NCBI RefSeq assembly: GCF_003390925.1 | Contig: NZ_QUBS01000081.1 | Span: 1 to 64,000, forward strand | Reading direction: 5' to 3' | Length of the DNA stretch: 64,000 bases | From: Trinickia diaoshuihuensis | Lineage (GTDB): Bacteria; Pseudomonadota; Gammaproteobacteria; Burkholderiales; Burkholderiaceae | In this document: in pieces, positions 16,514 through 25,786 of the stretch | How the letters are laid out: every line of letters starts with the position of its first letter | Position numbering within the stretch: position 1 is the first letter of the stretch | Translations under genes and position numbers: made by a program | The notes under the pieces: generated by a model | Databases searched by the model: none | Seen by the model: only the letters and a program-made list of their open reading frames with translations | Told to the model about the DNA's origin: nothing

Positions 16514-17461
16514 CTATGCCGCGCAGGCTTGCGCCTTCGCATGGAACGCCGGCAGCACGTCCGATGCGATCTCGCGCATCGTTTCGTCGAGCGGACGCTG
16601 GTTGCGGCGGAAATGCAGGCCGATGTGTTGTACGCCCGCGTCGCGCAGCGCCGCCAGCTCTTCGGTTAGCGCGACACGCCCGGCTCGCGCGCCGAAGCGG
16701 TGCCGCCGCAGCGGTTCGCGCGGGTCTTGCGCGAGGTCGAGATGGATAAAGCTCACGTACGGCTTGTCGCCCGCTACTGCCCGCCAGTTCGCGGCGCGTT
16801 GCAGGTGATCGGCCGGCGTGCCCGGATACGCCAGGCAGCCGTCCATGTGTGCGCCGATCCAAGCCGGGGTCTGCTGCGCGAGGCCCGCGACGAGCAGCGG
16901 CACCGGCCAATGCGTGGTCGGCAGGATTTCAAGGCCGGGGGGCAGGTGACCGCGGGCGCCGTCGCGCAGCAACGCGATCTGGCCGCGAAAGCGGGCCCCG
17001 CGCGAGGCGAAGTCGCGGCCGAACAGCGGATATTCGACCGGCCGGTCGCCGCTCGCGACGCCTAGCAGCAGGCGTCCGCGACTCAATTCCTGGATCGTTG
17101 CAGCCGATTTGAGCGTAAGCAGCGGCTCGCGCAGCGGCAGCACGACGGCCGCCGTGCCGAGCAGGATGTCGCGCGTGATGCCGGCGAGGTAGCCGAGATA
17201 CGAGAACGTTTCGAACACTTGCGCCGCGTCGCCGAACGACGGGTCGTACACCGGCACGTCGCGCACCCATAGCGCGCGGAAGCCGAGCGTATCGGCCAGT
17301 TGCGCAAGTTCCGCATGCGCTTCCAAGTCGGGGACGCCGGGGTGGCGTCCGTCATGCCGGCGTTTCCCGTCGCCGGCCGCGGTCCAGTCGTTGTCCAGCG
17401 GCAGTTCGATGCCGATGCTGAAACCGCCGTCCGTGAGCCTGCCGAGCGAGGTGGGCATCAT
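16514..17461 (-). CDS. LLM-class flavin-dependent oxidoreductase
   Basis: A 315-residue bacterial-luciferase-like protein. It has IGIELPLDND at the start, the LWVRDVPVYDP stretch, the core GTAAVVLPLREPLLTLKSAATIQ (as in FMNH2/F420-type LLM enzymes), LGVASGDRPVEYPLFG, and a conserved C-terminal helix. The ATG at 17459-17461 is chosen because GGAGG precedes it by five bases; the frame extends 19 codons further without a site. Such proteins oxygenate or oxidise small organic substrates with reduced flavin from a partner reductase; a nitroreductase and an OYE are nearby. Substrate unknown. Confidence 0.85.
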   Translation of the reverse strand: MMPTSLGRLTDGGFSIGIELPLDNDWTAAGDGKRRHDGRHPGVPDLEAHAELAQLADTLGFRALWVRDVPVYDPSFGDAAQVFETFSYLGYLAGITRDILLGTAAVVLPLREPLLTLKSAATIQELSRGRLLLGVASGDRPVEYPLFGRDFASRGARFRGQIALLRDGARGHLPPGLEILPTTHWPVPLLVAGLAQQTPAWIGAHMDGCLAYPGTPADHLQRAANWRAVAGDKPYVSFIHLDLAQDPREPLRRHRFGARAGRVALTEELAALRDAGVQHIGLHFRRNQRPLDETMREIASDVLPAFHAKAQACAA

Positions 17462-17554
17462 CGTAGCCTCCGTTCGAATTGAGGGCAGGCGGCTTTCCAG
17501 CCTGCGGAAATCGAGCAACGTCGCTATGAGGAAAACGTGCGCGAAGCGTGCGGT

Positions 17555-18757
17555 TCAATGAGTCAGTTCGACGGGTTCGGCCGTGCGTTCGGGCAGCCCT
17601 TGCCGGCGGTCGAGGCGGCCGCTCAATGCGGTGAGCACGAACGCGCCGAGGGTCACGACGGCGCCGATCCACGGCGTGTGCGCGAGGCCGACGTTCGCGA
17701 CCACCAGCCCGCCAAGCGACGAGCCGCCCGCCACGCCGAGGTTGAATGCGGCGATGTTGAAGCCCGATGCGACGTCGGTGGCGTCCGGCGCGAAGTGGCG
17801 CGCCTGCTTGACGACGTACACCTGCAGGCCCGGCACGTTGCCGAATGCAACGGCGCCCCACGCGAGCATCGTCAATACCGCGAGCCACTTCACGTGCACC
17901 GTGAAAGTCAGCGCGAGCAGCACGAGTGCCAGCAACAAAAAGATTCGCTTGAGCGCCTTTACCGGACCGACCCTATCGGCCAGCTTGCCGCCCCAAACGT
18001 TGCCGAACGCAACCGATACGCCATAGCCGACGAGCACGAGGCTGACCTGCGACGGCGTGAAGCCGGCGATTCGCTCGAGCAGCGGCGCCATGTAGGTGAA
18101 GGCGATCAACGAGCCACCGTACCCGACCGCCGTCATCGCATAAACGAGCAACAGGCGTGGCTGGGCGAGCACGCGAATCTGGCGGGCGAGCGGGGCGGGC
18201 GGCGTTTGCGGCAGATGGCGCGGGACGAACGCGATGGAGCCGGCGAACGCGACAAGGCCGAACAGCGCGACGATGAGGAATGTCGCGCGCCAGCCGAAGT
18301 GCTGGCCGACGAAGGTGCCGAGCGGAATGCCGGCGACGAACGCGACGGTCATCCCGCTGAACATCGTGGCGATCGCGCTCGCCGCCTTGTCCTTCGGCAC
18401 GAGCGTGGTTGCGATGATCGAGCCGACCGAGAAGAACACGCCATGCGCGAGGCCGGTGAGCACGCGCGCGACGATCAGCGATTCGTAGCCCGGCGCCTGC
18501 CATGCGACGAGGTTGCCGACGGTGAACAGCGCCATGAGTCCGGCGAGCAGCGTTTTGCGCGGTACATGGCCGGTGAGCGCGGTCAGCAACGGTGCTCCGA
18601 TTGCAACGCTGAGCGCATAAAGGCTAACGAGCAGCCCGGCCGACGGCAGGCTCACTCCGAGATCGGTGCCGATGGTCGGGATCAGCCCGACGATCACGAA
18701 TTCGGTGGTGCCGATAGCGAAGGCGCTGATCGTCAGCGCCAGCAAGGCGAGTGACAT
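17555..18757 (-). CDS. MFS efflux transporter, DHA1 family (AraJ-like)
   Basis: A 400-residue, 12-segment permease. It starts LALLALTISAFAIGTTEFVIVGLIP, the signature opening of the AraJ/YdhP drug:H+ antiporter branch, with GHVPRKTLL in the 2-3 loop and VARVLTGLAHGVFFSVG in segment 4 (motif C-like). It most likely exports toxic small molecules or sugars. It follows the LysR gene and precedes the LLM gene on the same strand with about 90 bases between, so it is probably part of the same stress or detoxification operon. Confidence 0.85.
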   Translation of the reverse strand: MSLALLALTISAFAIGTTEFVIVGLIPTIGTDLGVSLPSAGLLVSLYALSVAIGAPLLTALTGHVPRKTLLAGLMALFTVGNLVAWQAPGYESLIVARVLTGLAHGVFFSVGSIIATTLVPKDKAASAIATMFSGMTVAFVAGIPLGTFVGQHFGWRATFLIVALFGLVAFAGSIAFVPRHLPQTPPAPLARQIRVLAQPRLLLVYAMTAVGYGGSLIAFTYMAPLLERIAGFTPSQVSLVLVGYGVSVAFGNVWGGKLADRVGPVKALKRIFLLLALVLLALTFTVHVKWLAVLTMLAWGAVAFGNVPGLQVYVVKQARHFAPDATDVASGFNIAAFNLGVAGGSSLGGLVVANVGLAHTPWIGAVVTLGAFVLTALSGRLDRRQGLPERTAEPVELTH

Positions 18758-18908
18758 GATGCGATCCTGTTCCGATAAGGATGAACCGCAGTGTGCCCGC
18801 TTTACTTTTGCAGAAAAACCGGCCTATGAACCAAATTGTTTTGATTTGAAATCAATAATCGGCGGCGATGTCCCGGGCGATGCCGGCCGGCGCTCATCGG
18901 GCCGGCTA

Positions 18909-19844
18909 CTACGCCGATGCGCCGGCGTACTCGCGCATAGCGAGAGACATTGGCGCGATGTGTTCCCTGAGATGCGCGTGCAGATACTTCACGGCCGGCG
19001 AGAACTGCCGACGGTGCGGGCACACCAGGTTCAGCGGCGCGCTTTCTCCCGGATGATCCGGCAGGAGAATTTGCAACCGTCCGGCTTTGACATCCTCGTG
19101 CACGTCGAGCCACGATTTGTAGGCGATTCCTCGGCCTTCGACGGCCCAGCGTCTCGCTATTTCCGCGTCGTCGCAAAGCAGAACGCCCTTCACCGTGACC
19201 TGCCGTCGCGTCCCTCCCACCGGGAACCACCAGCGATCATAGACTCGTCCCCCGAGCACGTAAGGCAGGCAGTCGTGCGACGCGAGTTCATCGAGCGAGC
19301 TCGGGACGCCACGCCGCCGCAAGTATTGCGGAGAAGCGACCAGTACTCTGCGATTGTTTTCCGCGAGCGCAAGCGCAACGTAGCTCGCAGTCTCGGGGGC
19401 GCCGTAGCGAATGGCCACATCGACAGGATCGCGGAAGACATCGATCACGTGATCGGACACGGAAAGCTTCAAGATCAGCTTCGGATGCATATCGCGGAAT
19501 GCGCCGAGCAACGGCAGCAAACCATTGCGTCCGAGGTCCGACGGAGCGGTGATCCTGAGCGTGCCTCGAAGGGCATGCATGCTGCCATGCAGACGCTCGC
19601 GTCCCTCGTGCAGCATCGAAAGCACTTGCTCTGCATAGGGAAGATATTGTTCGCCCTCGGCGGTGAGCTTCAGGCTTCTCGTCGAGCGCGCGAACAGGCG
19701 CACGTCCAGATCGCGTTCGAGTCTTTGAATCGCCGCGCTGACTTGGCCCGGCAACAGATCGGCTTCCCTGGCCGCACTCGAGAAGCTGCCTAGCGCCGCC
19801 GTCCGCACGAACAGTCGCAGGTCGTCGAAGCGAATCATTTTCAT
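18909..19844 (-). CDS. LysR-family transcriptional regulator
   Basis: A 311-residue LysR protein with the HTH at residues 5-60 (DLRLFVRTAALGSFSSAA, AIQRLERDLDVRLFARSTRSLKLTAEG) and an effector domain with DVAIRYGAPETASYVA. It is divergent from the royal-jelly-type gene across 100 bases and upstream of the MFS-LLM-AKR-OYE genes, so it probably controls both directions. The LysR-to-MFS gap is 151 bases, so the downstream genes may also have their own promoter. Confidence 0.9.
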   Translation of the reverse strand: MKMIRFDDLRLFVRTAALGSFSSAAREADLLPGQVSAAIQRLERDLDVRLFARSTRSLKLTAEGEQYLPYAEQVLSMLHEGRERLHGSMHALRGTLRITAPSDLGRNGLLPLLGAFRDMHPKLILKLSVSDHVIDVFRDPVDVAIRYGAPETASYVALALAENNRRVLVASPQYLRRRGVPSSLDELASHDCLPYVLGGRVYDRWWFPVGGTRRQVTVKGVLLCDDAEIARRWAVEGRGIAYKSWLDVHEDVKAGRLQILLPDHPGESAPLNLVCPHRRQFSPAVKYLHAHLREHIAPMSLAMREYAGASA

Positions 19845-19944
19845 TCCTGGAGTGAAAGTGTTGCCTAATTTAACGGATTTTTCTTCTAGATGCGCTCAGG
19901 CAAGATCGCCCATCCGGAACGCCGGACAAATTGGGAGAACAGGC

Positions 19945-21168
19945 ATGCGTTTCTCGCAGCAAGGCAGCAAGCGGTCTTCATTAGCCCGTCCCAGGGCGGT
20001 TGCGGTCGCTATCGGTGTAGGTATCGTCATTTCCGCTGCGTCGATCTTTTCGACGCAGGCTTGGGCCGGCACGCCACCGACAGTCGAGGCGACCGAGCGC
20101 ACCATCGGTTCCATCGAAACCGTCGCCACCTTCCCCGGCCCGATGCCGACGGGAGTCACGGTGACGCCGACCGGCCGGATTTTCGTGAACTTCCCCCGGT
20201 GGGGCGACGACGTACCGTTTACGGTTGGGGAATTGCGCGACGGCCAGGTCGTCGCGTATCCCAATGCGGAAATCAATCGTGCCGACGCATCGCATCCCGC
20301 CAAGCGTTTTCTGAGCGTTCAAAGCGTCGTTGCCGACGGCAATGGCCGTCTGTGGGTGCTGGACACCGCCGCGCCGCACTTCTCGAATCCCCTCGCGGGT
20401 GGAGCGAAACTGGTCGCGATCGACCTGAAGACGAATCGCGTCGTGAAAACCATCGTGTTTCCGGCGAACGTCATGCGCCCCCAAACGTACGTGAACGACA
20501 TGCGCTTCGATTTTCGCGTCGGAAAAGCAGGCGTTGCCTATGTGACCGATTCGTCGCTGAGCGGTGTGGGCGGTTTGATCGTGGTCGACCTGAACACCGG
20601 AAAGGCCGTGCGGCGTCTCACCGGCGACGTATCGACGTCGGCCGATCCGAAATTCGTCCCCATCGTCGAAGGCGAATCGCTTCGGATTCAGGACGCGGAC
20701 GGCGCGATCAAGCCGTTCTCGGTAGCCTCCGACGGCATCGCGCTCTCGCCCGACGGCGAAACGCTCTACTACAGCCCGCTTTCCAGCCGTCGTCTGTATG
20801 CGATTCCCACCGAGCTGTTGCGCGATCCGTCGGTAAGCGAAGCTCGACTTGCCGCGGCCGTGAAGGATCTCGGGGATAAAGGCGCATCCGATGGCCTGGC
20901 CAGCGACGAGCACGGCAATGTCTACGCCGGCGACTACGAGCATGACTCGATTCGCAAACTTCAGCCGGGCGGCGAGTGGCAAACGATCGTGCATGATCCG
21001 CGGGTGCTGTGGCCCGATACGCTTTCGGTTGCCACGGACGGTTACCTCTACTTCACCGCGAATCAATTGCATCGGCAGCCGGTATTTCACGGTGGCAAGG
21101 ATCTGCGCCGGCCTCCGTACGCCCTGTTCCGCGTTCGCATCGATGCCGGTCCCGCTCCGACGCTTTAA
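19945..21168 (+). CDS. Secreted major-royal-jelly / yellow-family protein
   Basis: A 407-residue protein with a signal peptide (basic SKRSSLARPRA, hydrophobic AVAIGVGIVISAA, cleavage near AWA-G). The mature part is a six-bladed propeller of the MRJP/yellow family: PTGRIFVNFPRWGDD, YPNAEIN, LWVLDTAAPHF, VNDMRFDF, ALSPDGETLYYSPLSSRRLY, and YAGDYEHDSIRKL. The ATG at 19945 has GGGAG upstream; a frame from 19852 lacks a signal-peptide start. Bacterial members are periplasmic with unproven chemistry, sometimes annotated as L-dopachrome-tautomerase-related or gluconolactonase-like. It probably forms an operon with the nitroreductase 54 bases downstream. Confidence 0.8.
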   Translation: MRFSQQGSKRSSLARPRAVAVAIGVGIVISAASIFSTQAWAGTPPTVEATERTIGSIETVATFPGPMPTGVTVTPTGRIFVNFPRWGDDVPFTVGELRDGQVVAYPNAEINRADASHPAKRFLSVQSVVADGNGRLWVLDTAAPHFSNPLAGGAKLVAIDLKTNRVVKTIVFPANVMRPQTYVNDMRFDFRVGKAGVAYVTDSSLSGVGGLIVVDLNTGKAVRRLTGDVSTSADPKFVPIVEGESLRIQDADGAIKPFSVASDGIALSPDGETLYYSPLSSRRLYAIPTELLRDPSVSEARLAAAVKDLGDKGASDGLASDEHGNVYAGDYEHDSIRKLQPGGEWQTIVHDPRVLWPDTLSVATDGYLYFTANQLHRQPVFHGGKDLRRPPYALFRVRIDAGPAPTL

Positions 21169-21222
21169 TCCGTTTGATCTCTTCGATCTATATCACCTCC
21201 CACCCACACCCAAGCTACACAT

Positions 21223-21876
21223 ATGAATCTCGCTGATGCCGTTCATGCACGCCATACCGTAAAAGCGTACGAGGCTGGCAAGTCTTTGCCCGATGCGCAA
21301 GTCGAGACGCTACTGACTGCGCTGCACCAGTCACCGTCTTCCGTCAACTCGCAGCCATGGCATTTTGTCGTTGCGTCGACGGCCGAGGGCCGCGCTCGGA
21401 TCGCCGCCGCGACGACGGGTGCCTATGCCTACAACGAACAGAAAGTAATCAACGCCTCGCATGTGATCGCGATGTGCATGCGGATCGATCTGGACGATTC
21501 TCACTTGGAAGCGATTCTCGAGCGCGAATCGGCGGACGGGCGCTTCAAGACGCTCGAGATGCGTGCGGGCCAAGATAAATCCCGCCGTTCATACGTCGAT
21601 ATGCACAAGTACGAACGGCGCGATACGGCGCAGTGGATGGAAAAGCAGGTCTACCTCGCACTCGGCGGATTGTTGCTCGGCGCGGCGGTGCTCGGTATCG
21701 ATGCGACGCCCATGGAAGGCTTCGACAGCCGGGCGCTCGATGCGAGCCTCGGTCTGCGCGAGCGGGGGCTGACGAGTGTCGTCCTTGTTTCGCTTGGCTA
21801 TCGTAGCGACGAAGACTTCAACGCCGGCTTGCCCAAATCCCGCCTGCCGCGCGATCAGGTCTTCACGTTTATTTGA
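21223..21876 (+). CDS. nfsB: Oxygen-insensitive NAD(P)H nitroreductase, NfsB-like
   Basis: A 217-residue FMN nitroreductase. It shows the FMN-phosphate contacts RHTVKAY near residue 10, the SSVNSQPWHFVVA strand-helix near residues 39-51, QVYLALGGLLLGAAVLGIDATPMEGFD in the second half, and the C-terminal LPKSRLPRDQVF. NfsB dimers reduce nitroaromatics and quinones by two electrons. It follows the royal-jelly-type gene, opposite the LysR-controlled flavoenzyme operon, so the region as a whole looks like a response to electrophilic or nitro compounds. Confidence 0.9.
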   Translation: MNLADAVHARHTVKAYEAGKSLPDAQVETLLTALHQSPSSVNSQPWHFVVASTAEGRARIAAATTGAYAYNEQKVINASHVIAMCMRIDLDDSHLEAILERESADGRFKTLEMRAGQDKSRRSYVDMHKYERRDTAQWMEKQVYLALGGLLLGAAVLGIDATPMEGFDSRALDASLGLRERGLTSVVLVSLGYRSDEDFNAGLPKSRLPRDQVFTFI

Positions 21877-21905
21877 TTGGCTCAGGCGTTCTGCTGAAGG
21901 CTTGC

Positions 21906-21958
21906 GGCGGCGTTCTCGCCGCCGTCGTCGTATTCGACGAGCCGATTGATCGGCTCGT
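21906..21958 (+). terminator. Two consecutive hairpins after nfsB
   Basis: GGCGGCG-TTCT-CGCCGCC (21906-21923, 7-bp stem) is followed by ACGAGCCGAT-TG-ATCGGCTCGT (21937-21958, up to 10 bp, closing on a minimal loop). Both lie just past the nfsB stop. No long T-run follows, so this is a probable rather than certain terminator. Confidence 0.5.
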
Positions 21959-22103
21959 GTGCGCTTTTGGTCGCGGCCGCCTCCTTCATCGCTAAGCATA
22001 TCGGCTGAAGTCCGCCGACTGGCCTTTCAAGGGCTGTCGCAGGCTACTTGGCGCAACGGCTGGTACCGCGCGCAAATAGACAGCCCCCGAAGCAACAACC
22101 GTG

Positions 22104-22679
22104 TCAATCCGGAAACACCGGCTCGCCGAGCGTCAACATGAGGCGGTTTGCCCACGCGAAGATTGCGACCGTATGGTTCAGATCGAAAATCTCGGCCCGC
22201 GTCAGCCCGGCTTCGATGAGCGCATCGATCGATGCGGAACCGATCTCATCGGGATGCAAAGTCAGATCGATCGCATAACGGATAATCGCGCGCTCGCGCG
22301 GCGTCGTGCCGGCCGTCTCGGGATCGGCAAAAATCTCGCGGATCACGTCGTCGCGCTTCGCGAGCTGCTGGAATCGCTGCGCGTGGACGGAGGCGCAGTA
22401 CACGCAGCCGTTCACGCGCGACACGACCGTGCTCGCCAACTCCCGCTCGGCGCGCGGCAGGCCGCCTGGCGCGTACATGATGCTGTTGAATGCCCCCGAG
22501 CGTTGCCGCAAGATCTCAGGCTCGTGCACGAGCAGCAGATAGTAATCGGAGGTCTTGGCCTGCGGATGACTGGCTTCGAGGACGGCGGTCTGCCCAGGCG
22601 AAGCGTCGGCCAGTGCGACGGTGTCGAGCCACGCGGACCATCCCAGCGTTTCCGAAGTGAAGGCGTGCGGCGCGCTCAT
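22104..22679 (-). CDS. AhpD-like peroxidase-related protein (Avi_7169-type)
   Basis: A 191-residue alkylhydroperoxidase-like protein with the AhpD core C-x-x-C-x-x-x-H at C92, C95 and H99 (GCVYCASVHA), followed by ERAIIRYAIDLTLHPDEI. AhpD-type proteins use the Cys pair as a thiol-dependent peroxidase or disulfide reductase. The start ATGA overlaps the stop of the CMD gene, so translation is coupled. This paired order of two CMD/AhpD proteins is a recurrent arrangement recorded, from memory, as the Avi_7169 and Avi_7170 families. It is the last gene of the LysR-FMO-CMD-AhpD operon. Confidence 0.8.
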   Translation of the reverse strand: MSAPHAFTSETLGWSAWLDTVALADASPGQTAVLEASHPQAKTSDYYLLLVHEPEILRQRSGAFNSIMYAPGGLPRAERELASTVVSRVNGCVYCASVHAQRFQQLAKRDDVIREIFADPETAGTTPRERAIIRYAIDLTLHPDEIGSASIDALIEAGLTRAEIFDLNHTVAIFAWANRLMLTLGEPVFPD

Positions 22680-23245
22680 GCGGTGGCCTCCAATGCGCGC
22701 AATCCGGCGATAACCCGTACCTGATAGCTAACGAACGCAACCAGTTGCGAGAGAGCGACGACTTCTCGCGTGCCGAGCCCTGCTTGCCGCAGACGCGCGA
22801 GCGCGGGCTTGCCGGGTGGCGGCTCGAGTCGCGCCAGCGCGTGGGTGTGCGAAAGGATTGCGTTGATGCGCGGGTTGTCGCCAGCATCGAAGGAAGCCGA
22901 AGCGGGTTGTCCACCGAGTGCATCGCCGCTCGCCACAAGCCGTTCCAGAAGCGCCGACGTTTCATCGCCCGCTGCGGACCGCACTGCGTGCAGACGTTCC
23001 CGATAAGCGCGCGCCACGTCGGGCGCCGCCGCCACGTGAGCCGCATAACTGGCCGCGGCGAGGCGTTCTTCGAGCGAGAGGCCCGTTGCATTGCGATCGA
23101 ATAGGGCGTCGTGGCTACCTTGAGTAAAGCTCGTCACATCGGCACGCGCCGCACGCAGCGCTGCGACGGCGCCGTCGGGAGCGAGGCCCGCGAGCGTGCC
23201 GACGAGATCGCCGTTGATGACCGGCTCATTGACTGGTATCGCCAT
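22676..23245 (-). CDS. CMD-domain protein without Cys pair (Avi_7170-type)
   Basis: A 189-residue all-helical protein of the carboxymuconolactone-decarboxylase fold. Its end, LGTREVVALSQLVAFVSYQVRV, matches the companion protein usually found next to an AhpD-like partner. No C-x-x-C motif is present, so it is unlikely to be a peroxidase by itself and may be a subunit or scaffold. The ATG at 23243-23245 has GGAGG eight bases upstream; longer frames are shadow. It overlaps the AhpD-like gene by four bases. Confidence 0.75.
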   Translation of the reverse strand: MAIPVNEPVINGDLVGTLAGLAPDGAVAALRAARADVTSFTQGSHDALFDRNATGLSLEERLAAASYAAHVAAAPDVARAYRERLHAVRSAAGDETSALLERLVASGDALGGQPASASFDAGDNPRINAILSHTHALARLEPPPGKPALARLRQAGLGTREVVALSQLVAFVSYQVRVIAGLRALEATA

Positions 23246-23279
23246 GTGTCCTCCTGTAATGGATTTTTCGGTCGCTAAA

Positions 23280-24788
23280 TCACAATTCGCTCGTGACGAC
23301 GGGGCGCGACATGTCGGCGTCGGCATCCGTCCATTCGTCTCCGAGCAGTTCGGCCTTGTCGAATGCTTGCAAGGCCGCGAAATGCTGTTCGCGGTCGGCA
23401 TCGAACAGCAACGAGGCAATGCCGCGCGCGAGCCGCTGCGCGCCGTCGCTGATCGCGGGGATGTCGCCGGCGACCTTGCCGTGCGACAGACTCGCCGCAT
23501 GATTGAAGCAGTGGATATGGCGCAGTGACGGGCAACTGCCCGGCACACGCTCCTGAAATGCAAGATTCGAATCGAGGTCCGGCGACGCCGCCAGTTCTTC
23601 GTTCGCGAGTTCCGGGCTCGGGTCGAAGCGATCGCGCCAGCGCCGCACATGGGGGGCAATCGACGCGAATTCGCTGCGCGTGTCGATCTCGGAATGAAAC
23701 CCTGTCGCGAAGATCAGATAGTCGAGCGCGTACGTTCCCTTCGGCGTGTCGAGGACGATCTCGTCACCCTCCACGGCCGCGGCGAGCAACGGACTGCCGA
23801 GATGAAGGTGCGCATGAGCATGGCGCGTCACGCGCAGCACACTGTCGCGCGGCGCGGGCGTTTGGGATTGCGCCGAATAGTGCAGGAAGCGCCATTTCCA
23901 CTCGTCGGGCAAATGTTGGAAGCCGTGCACGAGTCCCGGACTGCCGATGCCTGTCAGCTTATTGATGCGCGGCATGTCGCTGCGGCGGATGAACATGTCG
24001 ACGCGCGCCGCACCGGATTCGAGTGCGACCGCCGCGTTGTCGAACGCGGATGCGCTGCCGCCGACCACGCCGACGCGCTTGTTACGCAGTGCGTCGAAGT
24101 CGATGGCGTCCGAGGAGTGCGCGTAAAAGGGTGCGGGCAGCGTGCCGGCGATCGGCGGTAGGTAGGCGCCGCCGAGGCCTTCGCGTCCGGTGGCTAGGAT
24201 GACGTGTCGCGCGAGGACGGTTGGCGTGCGCGCCGCATCTTCCGCGCGCTCGGCCGCCGCCGGCTGCAAATGCAGCGTCCAAAGGCCATCGGTACGCGGC
24301 TCCAGAAGGGCGAGACGCGTGTCGTTCGTTACCGGCAGCGCCAGCACGTCGCGATACCACCGCAGATAGTCCATCCATTGTCCGCGCGGGATCTTGTTCA
24401 ACGCGTCCCATTGCGCTCGGCCGAACTGCGCCTCGTACCAAGCGCGGAAGGTGAGGGCGGGCAAGCGCAGCGCCGGGCCCGTCAACTGTTTCGGGGAACG
24501 CAGCGTATTCATTCGCGCATACGTCACCCACGGGCCTTCTTCTCCCGCGCCGGCTTGATCGAAGAGCAGGATGTTGTCGATGCCGAGCAGACGCAGTTCG
24601 GCCGCGGCGGTAAGCCCGGCCATGCCGCCGCCGACGATCGCGACATCGAGGACGCGCTCGTTTTCTGCGAACCGTGGCGGAACCCACGCGGGAGAAGGCA
24701 GGTCGAGCCAGGAGAGATCTTCTCGAAGGCGCGCTTCGAGCGCGGCGAGTCCGGAGGCCATCGTTTGCGTTCCGTTGGTTGCATTCAT
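23280..24788 (-). CDS. Flavin-containing monooxygenase-like FAD/NAD(P) oxidoreductase
   Basis: A 502-residue two-dinucleotide-fold flavoprotein. The FAD motif VGGGMAG is at residues 52-58 and the NAD(P)H motif VGVVGGSASA at 239-248, with ATGFHSE near the ATG-containing FMO signature. RTPTVLARHVILATG links the two. Related proteins oxygenate S- or N-containing nucleophiles or perform Baeyer-Villiger reactions. Its start ATG overlaps the LysR stop by four bases, so regulator and enzyme are cotranscribed. The adjacent divergent ABC importer probably supplies its substrate. Confidence 0.8.
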   Translation of the reverse strand: MNATNGTQTMASGLAALEARLREDLSWLDLPSPAWVPPRFAENERVLDVAIVGGGMAGLTAAAELRLLGIDNILLFDQAGAGEEGPWVTYARMNTLRSPKQLTGPALRLPALTFRAWYEAQFGRAQWDALNKIPRGQWMDYLRWYRDVLALPVTNDTRLALLEPRTDGLWTLHLQPAAAERAEDAARTPTVLARHVILATGREGLGGAYLPPIAGTLPAPFYAHSSDAIDFDALRNKRVGVVGGSASAFDNAAVALESGAARVDMFIRRSDMPRINKLTGIGSPGLVHGFQHLPDEWKWRFLHYSAQSQTPAPRDSVLRVTRHAHAHLHLGSPLLAAAVEGDEIVLDTPKGTYALDYLIFATGFHSEIDTRSEFASIAPHVRRWRDRFDPSPELANEELAASPDLDSNLAFQERVPGSCPSLRHIHCFNHAASLSHGKVAGDIPAISDGAQRLARGIASLLFDADREQHFAALQAFDKAELLGDEWTDADADMSRPVVTSEL

Positions 24789-25786
24789 ACTTCGGCTCCA
24801 GCCGTGTGCCGCGTCGAACGTTTGCTGTTCCTTGCGGGCTTTTTGACGGGTTCGGACAATAGCGTGTCGTGCTGGCCGGCTTCGTGGCGCGTGGCGCCCG
24901 GCAGCAGCTCATGCGAGACAGCGTCGATGGCGGCGATCAGCGCATCGAGCGCCGGCGAGCGTGCCTTGTCCGCCGACGTCGCCACGCCGTAGAAAAACGG
25001 AATGTGCACGTCGAGCTGCCGCGCGACCACGCCTTCCACCGGCGTGCCGAACGCGGTGGCCGGATCGACGACGGCCACCGCGAAGTTCGCTTGCGCGGCC
25101 ATGACCGCGTTCAGCGATGCGTTGCTCTCGAGCACGATGGCCGGGGCGAACCCAGCGGACTCGAATGCCCGGTCGATGCGGCGGCGCAAGCGGTAGAGGT
25201 TCGCGACGGTCGCGATGCGGCGCGGTGCGAGGTCGCTCCACTTGACGATGGGCGCCGCGGCCAACGGATCGTTGCGGCCGACGACCGCCACGCACGGCGC
25301 TTCGATGACGTAGTGCAGCCGCAGCGCATCATGGTCGAGCGGCAGCGTCGCGATGCCGACATCCACCGCGCGCGAGAGCAGTGCCTGCACGACCTGCTCG
25401 GCCGATGCGCTGCGCACGTGCGTTTCGCAAGGCGCAATATGCGCCTCGATCTTGGCCAATGCGCGGGGGACGAGCGCCGCGGCAAGCGCGGGCGTCGCGG
25501 CGATGCGTAGCGGCGGAGCTTCGTCGCGTCCGATGGCGAGCGCGCTAGCGCGTATCCGTTCGAGCCCGACTAGCGCGCGCTCCACTTCGGCATAGAGCAA
25601 AAACGCGCGGTCGGTCGGGGCGACGCGAGGGCCGTTGCGGTCGAACAGCGCGTAGCCGATCTCGTGCTCGAGGTCTTGAATCGTGCGCGATACGCCCGGT
25701 TGCGAGCGGCCGAGCAGACGCGCGGCCCCGGTGATACTGCCCGCCGACATGACGGCCGAAAATGCTTCTAGCTGATGCAACTCCAT
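24785..25786 (-). CDS. LysR-family transcriptional regulator
   Basis: A 333-residue LysR protein: HTH in residues 1-58 (MELHQLEAFSAVMSAGSITGAA, GRSQPGVSRTIQDLEHEIGYALFDR). It is slightly long for the family because of a basic tail of about 30 residues (VKKPARNSKRSTRH). The ATG at 25784-25786 gives the normal LysR start; a frame to 25906 has no ribosome site. It is first in the FMO-CMD-AhpD operon and divergent from the branched-chain-type ABC operon, so it probably regulates both. The effector domain resembles regulators responding to amino-acid-like ligands, but this is weak. Confidence 0.85.
   Translation of the reverse strand: MELHQLEAFSAVMSAGSITGAARLLGRSQPGVSRTIQDLEHEIGYALFDRNGPRVAPTDRAFLLYAEVERALVGLERIRASALAIGRDEAPPLRIAATPALAAALVPRALAKIEAHIAPCETHVRSASAEQVVQALLSRAVDVGIATLPLDHDALRLHYVIEAPCVAVVGRNDPLAAAPIVKWSDLAPRRIATVANLYRLRRRIDRAFESAGFAPAIVLESNASLNAVMAAQANFAVAVVDPATAFGTPVEGVVARQLDVHIPFFYGVATSADKARSPALDALIAAIDAVSHELLPGATRHEAGQHDTLLSEPVKKPARNSKRSTRHTAGAEV

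Noticed and set aside
17537-18754. Plus-strand frame of 405 codons opposite the MFS gene
   Set aside because: Antisense shadow with charged low-complexity sequence; the minus strand is a complete 12-segment permease.
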